From the NCBI GenBank assembly GCA_016169945.1, contig JADLSH010000279.1, positions 682,001-746,000 on the forward strand: DNA of 64,000 nucleotides. The letters run 5' to 3'. The position numbers and the translations under genes were made by a program. A model generated the notes under the pieces. That model was not told the DNA's origin. It worked only from the letters and a program-made list of their open reading frames with translations, and searched no databases. The stretch is from Trachythela sp. YZ-2020. Its lineage: Eukaryota > Cnidaria > Anthozoa > Malacalcyonacea > Clavulariidae. The stretch's first letter is position 1, and the number at the start of each line of letters is the position of its first letter. Below, in pieces: positions 23,801-33,577 of the stretch.

Positions 23801-26240
23801 ATGGCGGACAAAAAACACAAGAAAAAGAGGCGAAAGGAAAAGAAAAAAGACAAAAATGAGGACGACATAGAGCTGTACAAGCACTATGAAACATTGTAAG
23901 TAACGTATTAGATAGTGCTCTGTCTTTATGATGAAAATAATTAATAGTCACCTGTTTAGTTTTAATATTTTTGATGTTTCTCATTTATAGTTATGAGGCA
24001 GCACCCCCCGGATATGTTCGAGTAAGTGTTAGAATTTTGCAATGTAACTTGCACATGCCTCATAGCCATGGGTTTTGGTTTACTATGCCGCTGTGTGATG
24101 TGATTTTGAGTACTGTAATACATGTGCCCACATACACATGGGCACAGAGTTTAGAGTTCAATATAACGGTCGGCCGTCAGCCATTTTCTGAGCGAATTGC
24201 TGAGATCAGATGGCCGACCAATTGTTGTCTTGCTCGGACATCATTTCAATCATTTCTATCTTGAGGTCTGTAAATAATTTGTGGCCGATCAAAAGGCGAT
24301 CATGGCCGACCAAAACATGGGTTGGTCCGACATACCAGGGTGCATTCGGTGTAAATGCTACGCCGAAGATACGTCAAAGCAGTCGCAACGCTACGCCAAC
24401 ATCCCACCCTGGCCCATTCTTCCGACTCTCACCCACGCCAGGGCGTATGACTGTATGAGTCAGTTCTGCAAAAATTCCACACGTTTTAGGCCCATTTTTG
24501 AGAAGTTTAAAGTCATTCGCCGTTTAGTGACATTATCTTGGGCCGTAAACCTGTTACCGTGTTACGCCGTTTGAATCGTTTGACGTATTTATTATTTTAT
24601 TGGTATTTATGCGCCACCAAATTAAAAACAGCGTACGGCACTACGCCAGGAAAGATGATTGTGCGCCAGTACGCCAAGGCTTACTGTAACTCTACGCCGG
24701 AGGTTTTCCGATTAGACTACACCGAATGCACCCTGGCCGACATAATGTCCGACCAAGTTTTCAGAATTATATTGAACTCTGCATCGGCATGCCCCTGCTG
24801 GCCACACAGAGGTGTATGACATATCAACCAGAGCGCCTGGGTGCAAGGCAGAACTCTTACACACCTTTGTTTGTTTCTTGCATGTTAATCAGGTTGAAGA
24901 AGATAAGCCAGAAGATTGTATTCCTAATCTCCCTGAGAATGAACAAGCTCGGGAATTTTTATCTAAAGCACCAAGCAAAGGATTATGGATGCCTCTTGGG
25001 AAGGAGGTTAAGGTTATGAAATGTAAGATTAGGTTGATCTCTCAAAACTTCCAGCTATTGCATGATCATTTCCAATTCATTTATTCTTGTTTGAATGGTG
25101 GTTATATATTTGAGGGTCTTCATGGATCTTGGAAGTCAGTTGTACATCAAAATTCAAGTCAATTGGTTAATGATGTGATGTGATGATGGTGTCACCTTAC
25201 GTCACCACTGATGACGATCTATACTAGTCCGTGTCGAAAAAGTTGGGTTGTGAATGTACCGGCATATCAAGTAGTTTAGACTTCAGACACCAACTTTGGC
25301 AGGTTATTGTAGAATGCTACCTGTACTAGACCCCCACACTTCATGTCATATTATTGTACACCAGGTTGGAGATGCAAGTCATATGGCCACAGAACTGGAG
25401 ACAGAGAATGTCCAATGTTTGTTTCAGGCAATCAAACCAGTGAAAGATTTAGAATGGTATTGGAAACATTTTAAAAAGTTCATTAATAAAGTAAATTATG
25501 AGGACATTTGATGCAAAAAGTATGTGGTTTCTTTCAGGCACATGAAGATCCCATGCATGAATTCATTGTTGAGAAAAAGAAAACTGAGAAAGAACAAAGG
25601 TGAGTTGTTAGCTTTCCAGTGAATTTGATTATGCATGGATGAATAATTTCGGACTTCCAGGCCAAATTCAAAGGTGTGATGAAATCATCACTACAAAAGT
25701 GAATGTTCATGCATGTGAGCACATATTAAGCACCATGTCAGGATCCGATAAGTGACCGAATATTTTTCTCTGAACAGAATTGAGCAGTTAAAAGCGTTGC
25801 TGGAGGAACCTACAACATCTGAAAGTGATTCTAGCGATGAAAGTAGCGATTCATCTTCTGAAATGCATCGTAAACACAAGAAGGGGAAAAAGAGGAAACA
25901 TAAAACAAGAAAATCTGACAAAGATTCTAGCAGTGACTCTACAGAGAAGAGTGGAAAAAAGCGAAAGCATAATTCTGATAAAGGCTATAAAGCAATGTCA
26001 ATGATCTCTCACAGTGACTCCACCTCTAAAGAAAAAAGACGAAAAAAGTACAAGCATAAGTCTGATAAAGCTAAAAGCTCTGACAGTGATTCAAGTGACA
26101 GTTCTACTCATTCAAACAGTAGACATAAGAAACATAAGAAGAAAATAAGGCATAAATCAAGTAAAGAATCGCGCGAAAATGAAGGATATTCTAGCAGTAG
26201 CAATATGAGAGAACGAAGGGCCTATAAGAATAGTCTATAA
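23801..26240 (+). CDS. RP9: RP9 (PAP-1) zinc-knuckle, Ser/Lys-rich nuclear protein, 6 exons, 290 aa
   Basis: Exons: 23801-23895, 23991-24021, 24893-25022, 25365-25456, 25538-25599, 25778-26240; 291 codons in frame. Human RP9 (retinitis pigmentosa 9; Pim-1-associated protein) is a nuclear protein linked to pre-mRNA splicing. The conserved core is clear: YEAAPPGYV, DKPEDCIPNLPENEQAREFL, KGLWMPLGKEVKVMKC, then the zinc knuckle CWRCKSYGHRTGDRECP (Cys86, Cys89, His94, Cys101), AHEDPMHEFI and RIEQLKALLEE. The last exon encodes about 150 residues of Ser/Asp- and Lys/His/Arg-rich repeats (SESDSSDESSDSSSE, KKHKKKIRHKSSKES), longer than the human tail. A Lys-rich N-terminus (MADKKHKKKRRKEKKKDK) is typical. 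AATAAA begins five bases after the stop codon. Confidence 0.95.
24124..24815. mobile_element. Inverted-repeat element in RP9 intron 2
   Basis: The left side carries GAGTTCAATATAAC at about 24155 and TTGGTCCGACATACC...GGGTGCATTCGGTGTA at about 24323-24355. The right side carries the reverse complements: TACACCGAATGCACCC at about 24719, TGTCCGACCAA, and TTATATTGAACTC at about 24766. Between them TACGCC recurs at least six times. Several open frames cross it, but none looks like a known protein. It fills most of the 871-base intron. Confidence 0.55.
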
Positions 26241-27393
26241 AAATAATAAATTTAGGAAAATCCGTTGTTTTTGGTACTCGTCAATCACGTCAGCCTAAAA
26301 AATTAAAAACACTTCCATGTTTTGAGCGAATAAACGCTGTTTTTGTGTTTATATGTATCTTTCTACTAACAGAACTCTCCTGGCGAGCCAGGCGAGGGCC
26401 TTCGCTAGAAATGTCGAAGTGTTTTAAATCTTTTCAGACTGATGAGAATCGCCAAGGGCAAGGGTTCCCTATATCCACACCGCGGCTGTCGCTGAACCTG
26501 AAGGTTAAAAATATAGATTTGACTTTGACTACTTTCTAATTACTAAAACTGTTCGGAGAGATTTTGAAAAGATATAGTAGCGATGCAAGAAACGATGGAC
26601 TAAGCTCTTTGGAGAACTGCAGTTGCTGTCCAATGTTCCCGAACGGGAATCGAAGGGGGACATTTTGCAAAACTGAAGCCTGGTTGTCATTTAGTCGTAA
26701 CTGTCGTAAAATATCAAGGTGACCGATGTAATAGAATGCCGATATACCTCTACAATCATTAAAGACTGATTTGCATACAGCGCACAAACGACAGGGTAGA
26801 TGCGGACTATTTCACATAGGGTACATTCAGTGTTGATATACCTCTACAATCATTAAAGACTGATTTGCATATAGCACACAAACGACAAGATAGATGCGGA
26901 CTATTTCACAACGTCGAACATCGCTTGGTCACGTCAGTTATGCCCAAATAGAAGCCAGGCTCAAAGAAGTGGGTCGCTGAAAGGTAGATTGGTCTTGAAT
27001 GTTGCCTGTTGGGCAAGCGTCACTCGTGAAAACACGGAGATATGTTTACGACACATCTATCGTAGCCACTGTTTAGGGGGGGGGATTCGCCCCTGGCCCT
27101 GGGGAAAGGAGCGAATTACGGTGGAACGGAGTTCCTGGGACACTGACTGTGACCATAAGCGCCCTGCTGTGACACAGGTTTGTTGAGATTAGTAAAGATT
27201 AAAATTTAAGTCGTGATAATCTCATACTAAGTCTTGACAACGTATTAGCAAGGCGTCTATTTTCTTCCCCCTCGCTATTTCTGCATATATACGTAATTTT
27301 CCACGATTTTTCTGAGAATCTTTTCGCAGACAATACGAAAGAACATTAAAATTTCTAGAATTTGACGCCGGAAGTGCCTTGGCGCGATTCAAA
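26241..27393. other. Intergenic region between RP9 and the FAM217-like gene
   Basis: Probably contains the RP9 3' end (AATAAA at 26245-26250) and the promoter of the next gene. A direct duplication of about 76 bases lies at 26741-26816 and 26835-26910. No coding exon is recognised. Confidence 0.55.
26741..26910 (+). repeat. Direct duplication, about 76 bp, spaced 94 bp
   Basis: GATATACCTCTACAATCATT followed by AAAGACTGATTTGCATA occurs at 26741 and again at 26835, both copies continuing through GATGCGGACTATTTCAC. The copies differ at only a few bases (GCGCAC/GCACAC, GACAGGG/GACAAGA). Confidence 0.85.
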
Positions 27394-30320
27394 ATGGCGG
27401 CCAAGCCGAAATTTTCAAGTACTCCTGCTTCGCTTATTTATGCTCAAAGTTGGCCCGTTCCTACTTCTAATTCTTTTTCTCAACGGTACCCCGCTAAAGC
27501 CAGCAGGTGAGAGGTTTTATTTAGTTTATATTTGCTGTTTAAGCAAGACCAGGTGTTTTTTTTATTAAAATTGAAACCCGGCAGCTGGCGAGTTTGACAA
27601 TAATTGACATAAACAAGCTTAATACAACCGGCTTAATAAACAGTAAAATTTGTTATCTTTTCATCCCTAGCAACAGTCAGAAGAAAAGCCTTAATAACTC
27701 ACCATGGATTTGTAAGCCAAAGCAAAACATAGCAAGACCTCAAAAGGCTGTTAGCCCTGCAATACATATAAAGGTGAGAATTGAATTGAGTTACAAACCA
27801 TTTTTGGTATATTATATCTCGGAAATTATTAAAGCATACCACAAATATTTTTGTTATCTCGAATCCTGGCTAGACCCAATTCTTCAGCAGTATGCAAGAG
27901 AAACATTTGCTATATCTCCTTTATTCCTCACCCTGTAGGAAATAACACTTCATGAAATAATGCATTGTCTGCATCTATTCTTAATAGTCCCATTCATGGG
28001 CAAGTTCTATGTTGAGCAACAATTATCCAGGATGGCTTGAAAATGATGAACGTGTCATGCTTGGTATGCTTGAAAATATTGTTCTATTTACTTCAGTTGC
28101 AGAGACAACATGACTCTCTAAAACGGGCCAAGATTAGGTCACTCTAGAAAACATCCACACCTCCCCCACAGAGGAAATTGGATGTTAATTCCCCCCACCC
28201 TTCAGATGTCCTAGTACATTTTACTATAACAATTATGAAGTAGATTTCCCCCCTCCCCCTCCGGACAACACCAATTTCCTTGTAGGGCGAATGTAGATCT
28301 TTTCTGGAATGACCCATTATAAGATTGAGACGGTTTCTTACTTGATTTCTTATTTCCCATTATCGAATTACCAAGGGCTGACCAAGAATGAGAAATTATA
28401 AATCTGGATGATTTGGCCCCTGACTGACATTTTTTGCATTCAATTATAGATATGGCCAAGGAATTTAAAATAACATTGGTAAGACAGTCAAAGAGTTACT
28501 TTACATATAGATTGGGCATTCTCAAATATTGTGATATTTTTCCATCAACTTTTTCAACTTTTTAGCAAATGTTTAAAAAACTAACAGAACAGGTTAAAGA
28601 AGTGGATGAGCAACTAAATTCTGGTAGAAAAGCTTACTCATTCAAGGTACATACATTTCTACAAATAACTACCAATAACACCTAGTAACTCGTATGTTTT
28701 AGCATAAACCCCTAAGAACTAGAGATGCAGATTAAATTGGCGAGGGATTGTCTCACTTTTTGATGTTTTTTTTCTAAACCAGCATTATTTCAGTAGCACC
28801 CGCAGTAGCAGAATGAGAACATACACACCAGAGATCCCAATGACAAATGAAGAATATCAACCATGTAACAACCTGGGCTTTAAGAGAGAACAACAGCGAT
28901 CACCAAATCAATTTGGAGCTTACAGGTATATTTAAACTGATAAGGACCATGAAACACGGCCTATTTTAGTGTGCAGTATTGAAAATTTGAAATTTTCAGT
29001 TTTAAATTCGTATTACAAGTTCTATAGCAACAAAGTACTGGCAATGAATGTTGAACATTGGCCTAGGCCACAAAGGCACAAACAAATGAGATATGCGAGG
29101 GTTATGGTTAGGCCTTGTGTTCAAAATTTCCCGGAGGAGAATTCCTGCACCTCAAAATGTGAGCACAGTTTCTTCCACAACAACTGAAAATGAAACCTAA
29201 GCAGAACCTTGTACAATACACGTTTTTCCATATATTTCGTTTTAGAAAAACGGAGAAATCTTCCAAATCAAAGTTTGAAAGCTGGCCTTTGTCAAGCAAC
29301 ACGGAAAAAACAAAACCAAGCAATTGGCAAGTACAAGCACCATGTGATAATGAAAACGATAATACAAATCAGAGCTCACGACTTCAAAACGAAGATCTCG
29401 AAACAAACTTGTCAATCCGAAACGAATCAAACTTGGAGTATAGCGATGGGGACATTTCTTGGTCTAGTTGTCTTGAATTCAGTGACGAAGATAACCATGT
29501 TGGCTTGGGGTATATTGATCCGGTTCCTGAAGATTGGGAAGTGAGGAAATTGGACGAGCTCGAATTGGAATATTGTTCTGAAAAAGGTGGAAGCGATCCT
29601 TTTATGGTACGCTACTTGCGACTCCGTCGATTGGAAATTGAAACCGTCCAGCAGGAAAAAGGAAATGGAAGTAACTCTAACTCCGTTCCATGTTTAGAAA
29701 GTGGAGTAAATAAGGTGACTATTACCAATAAAGGCAAGAAATCAGCTATCACTAAAAAACAGAATTCAAAAATCAACGGAGCTCTTGAAAATTTTGAGAA
29801 AAATCCTCGAAGAGTTTTGAAAAAATCTAGCGCTTCTTCGTTGCATGATTTTGGCGAGCAAAAAGAAGGGAAAATTTTGAATAAAGATGACAAGGATTCA
29901 TACAAAGAGACTGAAAAAGATAGGAAGCAAAATCAAAGACAACGTAGCGAAAGACGAAGTGAATGCAAATCGGCTAAAGGAAAAAGACGCGTGCAAAGTT
30001 GCAAGGCAAGACCTGTGACTGTGTCCTATTCATCATCAGTTACTTACGATATTTTAGAGCTCGCCACAACTTTTGATCCGCCTGGCAAAGAACGGATGAA
30101 GTTAAACCCTAGACCGGTTACAGCAAAATCGGCGAAGTCTAAGGGTATGATACCCGGGAAAACCTGGACATCCCAAAGAAGGTTCTCACTAACTGCTGGA
30201 CAAAGTGTACAGAGTTTACCATCAGATGGTGGTGATACCGTAATCAGTAAATCTAGAACTTCAAGCGCGAAGAGATCTAGTAAGAGAAATACCAAACGGT
30301 GTAGCAGCTCAAAACTTTAA
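27394..30320 (+). CDS. FAM217-like protein (tentative), 5 exons, about 504 aa
   Basis: Exons: 27394-27506, 27671-27773, 28566-28646, 28783-28925, 29246-30320; 505 codons in frame. The ATG (MAAKPKFSSTPASLIYAQSW) follows an untranslated stretch without a nearby alternative. The only family-like block is at residues 211-286: an acidic YSDGDISW...EFSDEDN, then YIDPVPEDW and VRYLRLRRLEIETVQQEKG. This resembles the FAM217 pattern of a Ser/Asp-rich patch, an 'IDP' motif and an 'RLxxLExxxxQxEK' helix. The remainder is low-complexity, Lys/Ser-rich and probably disordered, ending in RSSKRNTKRCSSSKL. FAM217 proteins have no established function. A further small candidate exon (28450-28478, MAKEFKITL) does not fit the frame of exon 2 and was left out. 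The call could be wrong at family level; the coding assignment is firm. Confidence 0.6.
28124..28330. mobile_element. MITE with 'GGTCATTCCAGAAAA' ends
   Basis: The left end TTAGGTCACTCTAGAAAACA is mirrored by the right end TTTTCTGGAATGACCCA, enclosing CCTCCCCC and CCCCCTCC arms. A related copy is near 31780-31915. It lies in intron 2 of the FAM217-like gene. Confidence 0.55.
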
Positions 30321-32216
30321 TGTTTTACTTTTATTGTTTGTAGATATAAATTATTACAGAAATTTCAAATATTTATTAAACATTTAACATGTTATAAAGT
30401 TGTACAGAAATTTGACAGTTATTTTTGGGTATACCCTTTCAGTTTGCATAGCGTCACAAATATGTCAAATCAATGAGACGCTGGATGGCTTGGAGAATTA
30501 GTAAGATTTTCAAAACAGTGAAAAGACAATGCCTGAACATTCCGGTCACTGAATTGTGACTGGATGGCACTATTATTGTTTAGGTAAGTGTTATGCAAAG
30601 GACCATTATTATTAATTAAACTCAATTTCACTAACTTCAAAGTGTTGTTAACCTTTTTCATGCTCAAACACAAACCACAGTAGCCTATATATATTTCAAT
30701 TAATCGGCGGTTGACTGTTGTGTAAAACTACGTCAAAATACAATAAGAACTTCGACGTTTCGAGCGAATTGTATTTTTCAGGTAGTTTTACACAACAGTC
30801 AACCGCCGAATCTTTGCTACACTCGACCCACACTGGCACCGCACGTTCGAGAAATTTCAATTAAACCTATTATTCCACAATGCACCCGGATGCATCTACT
30901 TTGTGGCAGCCACAAATATAATTGAATGGAAGACTGAGGACCTTGGTTCATCTATTAAAGGTCGATCTGGTAAGGGAGTGTGGTGCAGACTTTCCAGTGG
31001 GGGGAGGGGGGAGTGTACATTGTTGCTTTACCACTAAAGAAGTTTTACAAATCATGGTAAGTTTGACAAGCTCTGGTCAATGCATCTTTTTTGGGGTGGG
31101 TGCATCACCCCACCCCTTAATCAGTTTATGATATACACGATAGCTCTTTCATCTGTACTTTCATTGCTCCCCCCAGAGCAGTGGCGTAGGCACAGGGGGC
31201 ACGTGCCCCCCAAGTTTTCTTCAAAGTGCCCTTTTCTCCAGCTAAAACAATGGAAAAAGTGCCCTTTTCTAATAGTAGAGGTGCCCTTAAGACAAAGTGC
31301 CCCCCTCCCCAACTTGAAGTTGCTTCCTATATATGCCTATGCCCCAAAGGTTCATCTGTTGATGGTCTAGTATTACTGAAGGAAGTAGACAGATTACCTG
31401 GAGAAAGCTTGTGGTGTTTGATTGAGTCTAACTGGTAGCATTCTTTAACCACATGTAACTGAAGTCTATTCTTTGATCAGATAACAGCACACACTGAGGA
31501 GTTACATGCCCCAGTCAGAGATAAAAGACACAAACCACTGTTCTGCCTAGGTGTCTGTTTTCTGAGGTGGGGCTACCTTTGCCCATCAAAGAATAATGAA
31601 GAAAATACCACAAACTACTGATGGTAATGCTATTCTGGTGTTGAATGCATTAATGGCAGACAATTAGACAAAACTAAAGGTTAGAAACTAAATTGATTTC
31701 TATTTGTGAAAGACATCATGACTATATACTTTGCAGTATGTAAAGCTTTCGAACCCTATGCCTGGGATCTTCCATGCAAAATGGGGTCATTCCAGAAATG
31801 TGAAGTTAAACCCCTCCTATTATCGGAAGTAGATTTCCCTTGCCTGTGGACAGCACAAATGTCCTCTACAGGTGGGGGCAGGGAAGAGGGGCAACTTTTG
31901 TGGAACGATCCAATATGCATAATAAGTTGTCCTGATAAGGCTAACAGAAAACGTATTCTGTCAAAATTATTAAATATTAAATTCAGGACAAGGCAAAATT
32001 ACCTGGCAGTTCGTCAACAATATCGAAGTTGAAATTAAAAATATTAACCTTTGATTGATATTAGATGATTAATAATGACAAATGCATAACACACTAATTA
32101 GATTGTTACTGACAATAAAGTATTTGATTTTACAAAATATATGTTCTTCGGCAAATATAAACTACAAAACTTGACACTGTGTCTGCATCCAAAAATTTAT
32201 AGTCATGTTCACAAAA
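30321..32216. other. Convergent intergenic region, FAM217-like gene / ARPC4
   Basis: Both flanking genes end here. It contains a perfect hairpin element (30706-30808), a C-rich repeat near 31180-31320 (GTGGCGTAGGCACAGGGGGC start) and a 'GGTCATTCCAGAAAT' MITE fragment near 31785-31915. The 108-codon frame at 31706-32032 falls over the last of these and is not supported as a gene. Confidence 0.55.
30706..30808. repeat. Palindromic element, 'TTCGACGTTTCGAGCGAA' family
   Basis: Outer arms GGCGGTTGACTGTTGTGTAA and TTACACAACAGTCAACCGCC are perfectly complementary. The centre carries GAACTTCGACGTTTCGAGCG. Other members lie at 38877-39065, 41171-41337 and 60369-60530. They share the central motif but have different outer arms. 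Confidence 0.8.
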
Positions 32217-32723
32217 TTAAAAGTTCTTCAAAAATTCCTCGGCACATATACGCGCTCTTGAGTTCACTGCTAGTTTCATTTCGCTTATTTCCTTGTCGAT
32301 ATCCTCCATGAATTGGATAACAAAGTCGACTAGCTTGTGTTTGTACATTTGCTCCGTGTGGAAATTGGTTATAAGAAAGCTGATGTCGTAACCCTCGACT
32401 GGCTTCCGTCGCAAAATGAAGAAATGCTCCGCACGTTGCATCATGAATCGCATGAATTTCTTGCATAAAATCTTCTCAATTTCGTCAGCTTGCTTCACAG
32501 CAATGCTCACACGAACCGAGTTAATAGACCCCTCAATTAAGACCTTTTCTTTCTCGTTTCGGCTCACGACCAACGGTGTCAACAACAACTCCTTACTGCT
32601 CCGCACTTCGACCTCGGGTTTGTTGTGTCTCTCTACGACTTGTGAGTTGAAACTTTCCAGGCACATGGCGGCCGTTAAAGTCGACCTAACAGCGGTTAGG
32701 TATGGTTTTAATGTTGCGGCCAT
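32217..32723 (-). CDS. ARPC4: Actin-related protein 2/3 complex subunit 4 (p20-ARC), 168 aa, single exon
   Basis: One continuous frame of 168 codons plus stop, the same length as human ARPC4. ARPC4 forms the core of the Arp2/3 complex with ARPC2 and nucleates branched actin filaments. The sequence is almost identical to the animal consensus: [100 protein letters not shown] and the C-terminal EEFLKNF. No frameshift or stop interrupts it. All other complete genes in the window have introns, so the uninterrupted coding region is unusual here. No poly(A) tract is seen downstream, which weakens a recent retrocopy explanation. It is divergent from CNOT1. Confidence 0.98.
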   Translation of the reverse strand: MAATLKPYLTAVRSTLTAAMCLESFNSQVVERHNKPEVEVRSSKELLLTPLVVSRNEKEKVLIEGSINSVRVSIAVKQADEIEKILCKKFMRFMMQRAEHFFILRRKPVEGYDISFLITNFHTEQMYKHKLVDFVIQFMEDIDKEISEMKLAVNSRARICAEEFLKNF

Positions 32724-33577
32724 AAGGAAGAGAATAAGTCGAACTTTTGTCTATATTTTGGAAATATTCAGATATTCTCCACTTTTGCTTCTCTTCCGGA
32801 CTGTGCACCTCCCTTGATTAGAATGCGTGCTCTTATTTTTCTGCGTATATCCGCTGCGCTTAAATGGCAATGGAGCCATTTTTAATTCAACATAAAAATT
32901 GTAATTTTTTAAAATTTATGAAAGAATTTTAGTTTTAGCTTTGATTAAGTTTTTGAGCTAACTCCAAGCACTAAAGAATTTTACTATTTTTGTCCAATTT
33001 TCTCTCTTATAGTTTAAATTTGTTATATTTATTTGATATTACAATATTTGTTCACTATCAGACAAAACGCAGGCTCGTGTTTAAATCAAGGACACGAACA
33101 ACTACTACATGAACACGCACACCATAAAAGCAGCGCGAAAAATACCGGAAAATGCACACTTCTCCTTTTATGGCTATATTATTTCCTTTTGTATTTTAAG
33201 CTTGAAATAGAATACAAAAACAATGTGAAACAAATAGGGACTGTACAAATAAAGTTACATTTATCAATCTATGTGAATAAAACTACTAAAATCCGTAAAA
33301 TGTCAAGATATTTTGGCAGAAACGAACATAGTCCGACAATTTCCGACGGTTGAAGAACACTCGCACAATTGACTCGAATCCAGTTCCTCGCTACCTTGAT
33401 CACCTACAAATATATATGTGTTCAGCTAATTTGTAAACTTTTTGTTGTAAAAATTGCCACTTTTAACCGTTTTTGACTTCAAATACGTACAGTAATCGCC
33501 ATCAAGCCTTTATTGGTTTAGTCAATGTACGGGAAAGGCGAATTCAAGCTTCTGTGGCGTCCAAGACAACACAAAAA
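32724..33577. promoter_or_regulatory. Putative bidirectional promoter, ARPC4 / CNOT1
   Basis: The start codons of two divergent housekeeping genes are 854 bases apart. The spacer is AT-rich with scattered oligo-T and no conserved coding exon. A non-coding first exon for CNOT1 could lie here. Promoter function is inferred from gene geometry. Confidence 0.45.

Noticed and set aside
24281..24819. Overlapping plus-strand frames of 93-97 codons in RP9 intron 2
   Set aside because: They lie inside an inverted-repeat element, overlap each other, and show no recognisable domain.
28450..28478. Candidate 29-nt exon (MAKEFKITL) in the FAM217-like gene
   Set aside because: It has AG and GT flanks but does not keep frame from the preceding exon, which ends in phase 0. 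Joining 27773 directly to 28566 keeps the frame.
31706..32032. 108-codon frame between the FAM217-like gene and ARPC4
   Set aside because: It covers a MITE-like 'GGTCATTCCAGAAAT' repeat. A related repeat lies in an intron at 28124-28330.
32217..32723. ARPC4 as a dead retropseudogene
   Set aside because: The frame is intact, full length and strongly conserved, with no poly(A) remnant downstream. This indicates a functional gene.
32416..32817. 133-codon plus-strand frame opposite ARPC4
   Set aside because: It is the antisense shadow of the conserved ARPC4 coding sequence.
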